DNA of 5,639 nucleotides, from contig NHFK01000025.1 in NCBI GenBank assembly GCA_002171375.1, positions 23,599 through 29,237 on the forward strand, in the 5' to 3' direction. This document shows positions 1-5,180 of the stretch, one piece after another. The DNA is from Alphaproteobacteria bacterium TMED109 (lineage in GTDB: Bacteria; Pseudomonadota; Alphaproteobacteria; TMED109). The notes beneath the pieces are model-generated. The model did not search any database, was not told the origin of the DNA, and saw nothing but the letters and a program-made list of their open reading frames with translations. How positions within the stretch are numbered: the stretch's first letter is position 1; each line of letters begins with the position of its first letter. Made by a program: the position numbers and the translations under genes.

Positions 1-624
1 GGAAACTCCGGTGTACAAATGGGTGGTTGGTTTAAAAATAAAATTAATAGTTTAGAGGATTTTAAGGGACTAAAAATGAGAATGCCAGGACTAGGTGCCG
101 AAGTTATAAATAGAATGGGAGCAACTGCGGTAGCACTGCCTGGAGGAGAAATTATGCCTGCTCTAGAATCTGGAGCAATTGATGCTACGGAATGGGTAGG
201 ACCATGGAATGATTTAGCTTTTGGTTTTTATAAAGTAGCAAATAATTACTATGGGCCTGGGTTTCATGAACCAGGAACTCATACTGAATGTATAGTCAAT
301 AAAAATGCTTATGATAAACTTCCTAAAAATTTGCAAGAAATTGTTGAACACGCCTGCATCTCAGAAAACAATAAAATGTTATCTGAATTTACTTATGCAA
401 ATAATGTCGCTCAAAAAAAGCTTATTGATTTAGGCGTGAATATAAATAATTTTCCTGTAGATGTTTATAAGGAAATGTTTAATATCAGCAATGAAGTTGT
501 TGCAGAAACTGCTGATGCAGGAGAAATAAATAAAAGAATTTATAATTCTTGGTCTAAATTTAAAAAAGAAGCTAGAGAGCGTGCACCATATGCTGAGCAA
601 GGTTATATGGAAAGAAGAGGGTAA
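1..624 (+). CDS. TRAP transporter substrate-binding protein, DctP/TakP-like (5' truncated)
   Basis: This is the C-terminal 207 residues of a periplasmic solute-binding protein of a tripartite ATP-independent (TRAP) transporter. The reading frame is open to the left edge, so the Met codon at 19 is internal and the signal peptide and N-terminal lobe lie outside the window. The best match from memory is TakP of Rhodobacter sphaeroides, which binds 2-oxo acids with sodium. Counting from base 1, visible anchors are the segment GVQMGGWF (Gln6), GLKMR (Arg27), the GGEIMPALESGAIDATEW block (Glu64, Trp65) and GFHEPGT (Glu90). Gln6 and Arg27 are 21 residues apart, the same as Gln154 and Arg175 of TakP; Arg175 is the carboxylate-binding arginine typical of TRAP receptors. 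The likely ligand is therefore a small organic acid, but specificity is inferred. The next gene is convergent, so the DctQ and DctM membrane subunits are not downstream and must lie upstream or elsewhere. Confidence 0.9.
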   Translation, partial: GNSGVQMGGWFKNKINSLEDFKGLKMRMPGLGAEVINRMGATAVALPGGEIMPALESGAIDATEWVGPWNDLAFGFYKVANNYYGPGFHEPGTHTECIVNKNAYDKLPKNLQEIVEHACISENNKMLSEFTYANNVAQKKLIDLGVNINNFPVDVYKEMFNISNEVVAETADAGEINKRIYNSWSKFKKEARERAPYAEQGYMERRG

Positions 625-626
625 AG

Positions 627-2168
627 TTACTTAGAAAATGTATCTGTAGGTCTGCCTTTAAGAGTACGACAAAAAGGTAATAATATTATAGGTATGAAAC
701 CAAACCACATTATAAAAAAAGTAATATTATTAATTGCCATTATAAATCCCTCTCTTAAGCCTAACATCTCTATTGCCATAATAGACTTATATTCAGGATT
801 TAATATTGATAGCATTGGAAGACTATTAAATAGACTATCCATTTTATTTTTAAAACCACTTATTATTTGAGGTCCATTTAAAAGTGAATTTGAAATGCCT
901 CCATAATACATTACCCTCAATTTTTCTAAAAAAATATTCGCTATAGAGATCGATACTGCACCGCCCAACCTTAAAATTAAATTAAACATTGAGGCAGCAT
1001 TTTGAATGCCATCTTTCTTTACAAACAACATCGCTATATATTGGTTTCCTATCCAAAGTAATTGAGATCCTATTCCCCTATATACTTGAGGCCAAAAAAG
1101 CTCATCAAACCCAAATTCAGATGTTATGTTTACCATTAACCAAGTACCATATATAATAAATAAACAGCCTATAAAAATTAGAAGTCTTGCACCTAAAATA
1201 TTTATTAAAGCTCCAACAAATGGACCTGTAGCCATCCAAGCCAAACCCATAACTGATACCATAGAGCCAATTTCCCATGGACCTATTCCTCTTACTTCAC
1301 CTAGAAATACTGGCAGCAAAAATATTGGAGCATAAATAGACACTCCAAAAACAACAACATTAATACAGCCAATAGTAAAATTTCTATCTAAAAATATTTT
1401 TAAATCTATTATCGGAAATTTAGCCGTAAACTCTCTTATAAGAAAAAGAATTATACAGGTTACGGATAATATAGACGCAATCCTTATTTCTTGTGATTTT
1501 AACCAATCTAATCTAGTTCCTTCTTGTAATGTTACTAATAATAATAATAGACCTATAGCCAATAAAGTAATTCCATAATAATCAATTTGCTTTGCTAACT
1601 CTGGTTCTCGTTCATTTAAATCGATAAAAAAATATGCTAGTATTAAGATTATTATTCCTATAGGCAAATTATATAAAAACATCCATTGCCAGCTGATCAT
1701 TTCTGTTAAAAAACCACCTATTGCAGGACCAAAAGCTATTGATGAAACACCAACAGTCGCAGTTAAAGATAAAGCAAATGGTAACTGCTTAGGCGTAAAT
1801 AATATATATATGCATGAAAACATTAGAGGCATAAGTGCACCCCCAAAAAACCCTTGCATAATTCTAAATGATACTACTACATAAAAATTACTAGTTGCAG
1901 CAGCCCCTATGCATGCGATCAAAAACCCACTTAAAGCTATTAAAAATAGTAATCTAATAGAAAGCAATCGTGATAACCATCCTGCAAATGGAATGATTAC
2001 AACCTCAGCCATTAAATATGCTGACATTACATATGAAACTTTATCTAATCCAATATTAAGAGCACCTTGAAGGTTTTTAATTGAGGATCCTACTACTTGC
2101 ATACTAATCACATTTAGTACAAAACCAAATAATATAATTAGGAACATACCTAAATTTTTATAGTTCAT
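627..2168 (-). CDS. DHA2-family MFS multidrug/organic-compound exporter (EmrB-like, 14 TM)
   Basis: A 513-residue inner-membrane proton-coupled exporter, almost the length of E. coli EmrB (512). The whole protein is hydrophobic, consistent with 14 helices. Visible family motifs are motif A (GWLSRLLSIR, residues 63-72), motif B (RIMQGFFGG, 102-110), motif C of drug/proton antiporters (GVSSIAFGPAIGG, 140-152) and the FLYNLPIG segment (164-171). LDWLKSQEI (220-228) resembles the same region of EmrB. I chose the ATG at 2166-2168: it gives an EmrB-like N-terminus, whereas extending to the TTG at 2225 adds 19 residues with no clear ribosome site; no strong site precedes the ATG either. An oddity is that helix 1 reads MQVVGSSI where EmrB has MQVLDSTI, so the conserved Asp is Gly27. 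No EmrA-type fusion protein is adjacent: the 5' neighbour is a divergent GST gene and the 3' neighbour is a convergent TRAP gene. The substrate is unknown. Confidence 0.88.
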   Translation of the reverse strand: MNYKNLGMFLIILFGFVLNVISMQVVGSSIKNLQGALNIGLDKVSYVMSAYLMAEVVIIPFAGWLSRLLSIRLLFLIALSGFLIACIGAAATSNFYVVVSFRIMQGFFGGALMPLMFSCIYILFTPKQLPFALSLTATVGVSSIAFGPAIGGFLTEMISWQWMFLYNLPIGIIILILAYFFIDLNEREPELAKQIDYYGITLLAIGLLLLLVTLQEGTRLDWLKSQEIRIASILSVTCIILFLIREFTAKFPIIDLKIFLDRNFTIGCINVVVFGVSIYAPIFLLPVFLGEVRGIGPWEIGSMVSVMGLAWMATGPFVGALINILGARLLIFIGCLFIIYGTWLMVNITSEFGFDELFWPQVYRGIGSQLLWIGNQYIAMLFVKKDGIQNAASMFNLILRLGGAVSISIANIFLEKLRVMYYGGISNSLLNGPQIISGFKNKMDSLFNSLPMLSILNPEYKSIMAIEMLGLREGFIMAINNITFFIMWFGFIPIILLPFCRTLKGRPTDTFSK

Positions 2169-2332
2169 ATCTGCCAAAATAAAATACCCAATGAAATTAA
2201 AAGACTTTAAACAATTCAATACCAATTAGCATTTTATTATTATAAAGAAATATAATATTATAATCTTATAACTTATAAATAACTACAATTGTTAATTTTT
2301 GACTGCAAATATGCATTTTAAGAGGGACTGTT
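2169..2332. promoter_or_regulatory. Divergent AT-rich intergenic region
   Basis: This 164 bp gap separates the start codons of the exporter (minus) and the GST gene (plus), so it should carry both promoters and any shared operator. It is almost all A and T from about 2230 to 2300, which makes -10-like hexamers uninformative individually. The GST gene has a clear ribosome site, AGAGG at 2321-2325, seven bases before its ATG. I see no convincing long palindrome that would mark a regulator site, and there is no adjacent regulator gene in the window. Confidence 0.5.
2257..2285 (-). promoter_or_regulatory. Candidate sigma70-type promoter for the exporter gene
   Basis: Read on the minus strand, TAGTTA (2285-2280) is followed after 17 bases by a consensus TATAAT (2262-2257). 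It would give a leader of about 80 nt before the exporter ATG at 2168. The -35 matches only three of six consensus bases, and the surroundings are so AT-rich that chance -10 matches are expected, so this is a weak call. Confidence 0.22.
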
Positions 2333-3025
2333 ATGGATGACAATGATATAGAAATTTGGGGTTTTAAAACATTCAGACCATTTAGAATTTATTGGGCACT
2401 AGAAGAATTTAATTTAAATTATAAGAGCTATAAAATAGGTTCTAGAACTGGTGAAACCCAAACTAAAGAATATTTAGAAATGAATCCAAAAGGTAAAATT
2501 CCATTTTTTAGACATAAAGACATTGGAATAAGTGAAAGTGTGGCTGCTATGAACTATGTAGTTAATAATTTTAGTGTACCAAAAGATTTTTATGTTCCTA
2601 CATCTTCAAAAGATAAAGCTAAAATTGATGAATGGTCATATATGTGCGCAATGGAATTAGATTCGCTTGGTGTTTATATAATGAGAAGACATCAATTAGT
2701 TAAAAATGGAGGATTAGCAAACTTATATGGGGAAGCCCCTAATGCTGTTAAAACGGCAAAAGAACATGTAAATAGGATGTTACTAGCCTGTGATAGAGAT
2801 GTTCCAAATAATAATTGGTTGCTTGGAAATAGTCCTAGTTGTGCTGATATAATGTTTATGAGCTGCCTACAAGTTGTCAAACTCTATAAACTAGAAATTA
2901 AAAGTGATAAAATAAATAATTATTTTGAACGGGCAGTCAAAAGAACCCAATATATAAATGCTATGATGGAAAGCTATGGACAACCTACATTAGAAAAGTA
3001 TATATTAGAAAATCAAAAAAAATAA
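2333..3025 (+). CDS. Glutathione S-transferase family protein
   Basis: A 230-residue cytosolic GST-fold protein of usual family length. The N-terminal thioredoxin-like domain (about 5-80) begins IEIWG, followed by FKTFRPFRIYWALEE, the helix 1 region. It contains NPKGKIPFF (51-59), with the conserved cis-proline at Pro57, and ISESVAAMNYV (66-76), whose Glu68-Ser69 pair binds the glutamyl part of glutathione in this family. The all-helical C-terminal domain carries WLLGNSPSCADIMF (162-175), the usual N-capping box with Ser169 and Asp172. Where many bacterial GSTs place a catalytic Ser or Cys after strand 1, this protein has Thr13 and Phe14, so classic conjugating activity is uncertain. The ATG at 2333 is supported by AGAGG seven bases upstream. 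The gene is followed after 14 bp by a CoA-transferase gene on the same strand, so the two are very likely co-transcribed. The substrate is unknown; an isomerase, lyase or binding role is also possible. Confidence 0.88.
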   Translation: MDDNDIEIWGFKTFRPFRIYWALEEFNLNYKSYKIGSRTGETQTKEYLEMNPKGKIPFFRHKDIGISESVAAMNYVVNNFSVPKDFYVPTSSKDKAKIDEWSYMCAMELDSLGVYIMRRHQLVKNGGLANLYGEAPNAVKTAKEHVNRMLLACDRDVPNNNWLLGNSPSCADIMFMSCLQVVKLYKLEIKSDKINNYFERAVKRTQYINAMMESYGQPTLEKYILENQKK

Positions 3026-3039
3026 AAAAAGAGTAAAAG

Positions 3040-4239
3040 ATGAAAAATAAAGGCCCATTATCAGGTATTACAGTTATAGATTTAACCGCAATGATATCTG
3101 GCCCAGTATGCACTATGATGTTAGGTGACCAAGGGGCAGATGTGATAAAAGTTGAACCTTTAACAGGAGAACTTACAAGAAAAGTAGGTGCATCAAAAAA
3201 TGGCATGACTACTTCTTTTTTGTGTGCAAATAGAAGTAAAAGGTCTCTTACGCTAAATCTAAAAGACCCTAAAGGTATCTCTATTCTTAAAAAACTTATT
3301 ACAAAAGCTGATGTTTTAGTTCAAAACTTTCGACCAGGTACAATGAAAAGAATGGGACTTAGTTATGAAGAAGTAAAAAAGTTAAATAAAGAAATTATTT
3401 ATACTTCTATTAGCGGATTTGGAGAAAAAGGGCCATATTCAAGTCATAGAGTCTATGATCCAGTTATACAAGCATTGTCTGGACTAGCAGATATTCAAAG
3501 AGATCAAAAAACAAATTTCCCTAAAATGGTTAGAACTATTATTCCAGATAAAACAACAGGAATGGCCGCAGCTCAAGCTATAAGTTCAGCTCTATTCTAT
3601 AAAGAGAGATATGGAAAAGGCCAACATATAAAACTTGCTATGCTTGACGTAATGGTTGCTTATTTGTGGCCTGAAGGAAGTGCTTCATTATCTTTCGTCG
3701 GAGAAGAAGGAGATCCTTCCAAGGGACAAATGGGCTTAGACCTTGTATTTGAAACCAAAGATAATAAATATATCACCGCAGGCGCAGTAACAGATCAAGA
3801 GTGGTTAGGAATGTGTAATGCTTTTGATAGAAAAGACTTACTAAGTGATCCAAGGTTTAATACTCCAAGAGCAAGATTTGATAATAAAACAGAAAGACGA
3901 TTATTAGTTGCTGAAGAAATTAAAAAGCATAACTCAGAAGATATATTGATTAAATTACATGAAAATGAAGTTCCAAGTGCACCTATTTTAACTAGAACTG
4001 AACTATTAAAAAATGAACAGATTATAGCAAATGAAATTATAGAGTTTCATGATAGTAATATTTTTGGAACCATAAGATCTCCTAGGCCAGCACCAATTTA
4101 TTCCAATACTCCAATTAATGGTAAACAATTAGCTCCACTAATGGGAGAAAACACTAGAGAAATATTGAAAGAAATTAATTATAAAGATGAAGAAATTGAT
4201 AATTTTATTAAAGAAAAAATAATTTCATCAACTAATTAA
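3040..4239 (+). CDS. Class III CoA-transferase (CaiB/BaiF family)
   Basis: A 399-residue cytosolic enzyme expected to move coenzyme A between carboxylic acids through an aspartyl-CoA thioester; members form interlocked dimers. Family signatures run along the protein: LSGITVIDLT at the N-terminus, GPVCTMMLGDQGADVIKVEP (21-40), NRSKRSLTLNLKDPKG (64-79), DVLVQNFRPGTMKRMGL (91-107), SISGFGEKGPY (123-133) and YDPVIQALSGL (139-149). IPDKTTGM (168-175) holds Asp170, which matches the nucleophile Asp169 of formyl-CoA transferase, and is followed by the typical YGKGQHIKLAMLD segment (191-203). All core motifs are intact, so an active enzyme is expected. Acid and CoA donor cannot be read from sequence, so naming it formyl-CoA, carnitine or succinyl-CoA transferase would be overreach. 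It lies 14 bp after the GST gene, with AAGAG (3029-3033) six bases before its ATG. Its TAA overlaps the stop codon of the convergent pentapeptide gene. Confidence 0.93.
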   Translation: MKNKGPLSGITVIDLTAMISGPVCTMMLGDQGADVIKVEPLTGELTRKVGASKNGMTTSFLCANRSKRSLTLNLKDPKGISILKKLITKADVLVQNFRPGTMKRMGLSYEEVKKLNKEIIYTSISGFGEKGPYSSHRVYDPVIQALSGLADIQRDQKTNFPKMVRTIIPDKTTGMAAAQAISSALFYKERYGKGQHIKLAMLDVMVAYLWPEGSASLSFVGEEGDPSKGQMGLDLVFETKDNKYITAGAVTDQEWLGMCNAFDRKDLLSDPRFNTPRARFDNKTERRLLVAEEIKKHNSEDILIKLHENEVPSAPILTRTELLKNEQIIANEIIEFHDSNIFGTIRSPRPAPIYSNTPINGKQLAPLMGENTREILKEINYKDEEIDNFIKEKIISSTN

Positions 4240-5054
4240 TTTCTGCAATCTCTATTTATAATTACATCTTTCATTAAAGTTTTACATAAAATTGCTTTCT
4301 TAAAATGAATATTTTCTGACATTATAGTGCTCATATCTGCACTTGTAAAAACAGATTTATAAAAGTTAGCCGCTTTATATTTAATATTTTTCATATTACT
4401 TTTTAAAAATACAGATCTTCTAAATGAAGCATAAGATAGATTTGCAAACTCTAAATTAGATTTAGAAAAATTTACGCCTCGAGCTTTGGTTTGTGATAAA
4501 TCTGAATATGATAAATTTGTAGAATCCATCAAGGATAGGGATAATAAGGACTTTTTAAAATCTGTTTTAATAAAAGAAGATGTAGAAAGTATTGATTTTT
4601 GAATATTTGCATTCGTCATGATAGCTTCATCTAATACAGAAGATTTTATAATTACACCATACATTTTACCTAAGTTAAAATTAGCTTTTATAAAATTTGA
4701 ATTTTCAATAGTTGATGAAGTCATATTAACTTCTTCAAAATTTACATTAGAAAAATTACTATTTTCTATTATAGCCGTTGGCATATCAGTCTTAAAAAAT
4801 GTAGAATTGCTAAAGTCAGAATTTTTAATTTGAGCATTTGCCATCTTAGCATTATTGAAATTAGTATTTTGCAGATTAGAATTTGTTATTATAGCCTGAT
4901 CTACATAACTATTTTCAAAATTATAATTACTTAAATCACATTTATTACATTTACTATTTTTTAAAAAATACTCCACATCATTCTCATCATATGCGTATAC
5001 CGAATAACTATTAAATATTGCTATAATAGTAAAAATAAAAAAAAATACTTTCAT
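4236..5054 (-). CDS. Exported pentapeptide-repeat protein
   Basis: A 272-residue protein with a short signal peptide and a very regular right-handed quadrilateral beta-helix. Residues 1-21 (MKVFFFIFTIIAIFNSYSVYA) form a basic start and hydrophobic core ending in VYA, a good signal peptidase I site, so the protein is probably periplasmic or secreted. After FLKNSKCNKCDLS, pentapeptides run in unbroken five-residue register from 39 to 268 (46 repeats, about 11.5 coils). Small residues (A, S, T, V) dominate position i-2, and L, F, M or I sit at the core position i. Four cysteines sit at the two ends: Cys36 and Cys39 before the helix, Cys257 and Cys270 at its close. The ATG at 5052-5054 is preferred over the in-frame TTG at 5066 because GAGGT lies five bases before the ATG and the TTG would overlap that site. 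It begins 17 nt after tRNA-Val on the same strand. The protein is rich in Asn and Ser. Function is unknown: some cytosolic relatives mimic DNA and bind gyrase, but an exported form argues against that. Confidence 0.9.
   Translation of the reverse strand: MKVFFFIFTIIAIFNSYSVYAYDENDVEYFLKNSKCNKCDLSNYNFENSYVDQAIITNSNLQNTNFNNAKMANAQIKNSDFSNSTFFKTDMPTAIIENSNFSNVNFEEVNMTSSTIENSNFIKANFNLGKMYGVIIKSSVLDEAIMTNANIQKSILSTSSFIKTDFKKSLLSLSLMDSTNLSYSDLSQTKARGVNFSKSNLEFANLSYASFRRSVFLKSNMKNIKYKAANFYKSVFTSADMSTIMSENIHFKKAILCKTLMKDVIINRDCRN
4251..4430 (-). repeat. Second coil-phased block of the pentapeptide gene, shifted by half a coil
   Basis: Residues 209-268 make three coils with core residues F-F-M-Y (211-226), F-F-M-S (231-246) and F-L-M-I (251-266). 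This resembles the F-F-M-I order of the N-terminal block but begins ten residues (two pentapeptides) out of phase with it. The intervening coils (141-206) have mixed cores: L, I, I, L, F, F, L, M, L, L, A, F, L, L. Confidence 0.6.
4641..4940 (-). repeat. 20-residue (60 nt) coil repeat in the pentapeptide gene, N-terminal block
   Basis: Residues 39-138 make five full coils of four pentapeptides. Core residues in order are L-F-V-I (41-56), L-F-M-I (61-76), F-F-M-I (81-96), F-F-M-I (101-116) and F-F-M-I (121-136). The coil junction is also conserved as I-x-N-S-N/D-F/L. The repetition is clear in protein and degenerate in DNA, so it looks like an old internal duplication kept by selection on the fold. 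Confidence 0.8.
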
Positions 5055-5059
5055 AAATG

Positions 5060-5064
5060 ACCTC
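5060..5064 (-). promoter_or_regulatory. Ribosome binding site of the pentapeptide gene
   Basis: GAGGT on the minus strand, followed by CATTT and then ATG, gives a five-base spacing. It decides the start at 5054 against the in-frame TTG at 5066. It begins seven bases after the tRNA CCA end, so it sits in the tRNA trailer. Confidence 0.7.
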
Positions 5065-5071
5065 AAACAAA

Positions 5072-5146
5072 TGGTGGGCGATATTGGATTTGAACCAATG
5101 GCTTCCTCGATGTCACCGAGACACTCTACCCCTGAGTTAATCGCCC
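5072..5146 (-). tRNA. tRNA-Val(GAC)
   Basis: The 75-base minus-strand sequence folds into a full cloverleaf. The acceptor arms GGGCGAT and ATCGCCC pair perfectly and are followed by ACCA, so CCA is encoded. The D arm is ACTC-AGGGGTA-GAGT. The anticodon arm is TCTCG-GTGACAT-CGAGG, with one T-G pair at its outer end and anticodon GAC at 5112-5114, which reads GUC and GUU valine codons. The variable loop is AAGCC. The T arm is ATTGG-TTCAAAT-CCAAT. The loop has G at position 32 and U at 38 rather than the commoner pyrimidine-32 and A-38; from memory, U38 also occurs in alphaproteobacterial tRNA-Val(GAC). It lies 34 bp after the stop codon of the UbiA-like gene and 17 bp before the pentapeptide gene, all on the same strand. 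Confidence 0.97.
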
Positions 5147-5152
5147 AATTAA

Positions 5153-5179
5153 ACTATTATTTATATATAAAATAATAGT
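5153..5179 (-). terminator. AT-rich hairpin after the UbiA-like gene
   Basis: A perfect 10-bp inverted repeat, ACTATTATTT (5153-5162) and AAATAATAGT (5170-5179), surrounds a 7-base loop. It begins one base after the TAA of the UbiA-like gene. On the minus strand it is followed by TTTAATT, a weak U-tract, so it may end that transcript. It has only two G-C pairs, so as a terminator it would be weak. It also occupies the position where the tRNA -10 element would be expected, only six bases from the mature tRNA 5' end, so a promoter or processing role is an alternative. Confidence 0.4.
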
Positions 5180-5180
5180 G

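Noticed and set aside
1126..1335. 69-codon plus-strand open frame
   Set aside because: It lies entirely inside the exporter gene on the opposite strand, and the exporter has clear family motifs throughout; no recognisable protein features.
2169..2225. N-terminal extension of the exporter to a TTG start
   Set aside because: It adds 19 residues beyond the EmrB-like N-terminus with a rare start codon and no ribosome site.
2692..2880. 62-codon minus-strand open frame
   Set aside because: Antisense shadow of the GST C-terminal domain.
2985..3206. 73-codon minus-strand open frame across the GST/CoA-transferase junction
   Set aside because: It overlaps the conserved N-terminus of the CoA-transferase in antisense and has no family features; its hydrophobic end is the complement of A-rich DNA.
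4618..4833. 71-codon plus-strand open frame
   Set aside because: Antisense shadow of the pentapeptide array; its regular look comes from the repeat on the other strand.
4251..4940. A DNA tandem repeat or CRISPR-like array
   Set aside because: The 60-nt periodicity is strong only in protein; the DNA units differ too much and there are no repeat/spacer units.
4236..5054. Qnr/MfpA-type DNA-mimic gyrase protection protein
   Set aside because: The signal peptide predicts export from the cytosol, and the sequence is Asn/Ser-rich rather than strongly acidic.
5055..5066. TTG start for the pentapeptide gene
   Set aside because: It would put the GAGGT ribosome site inside the coding region and spoil the spacing; the ATG at 5054 is well placed.
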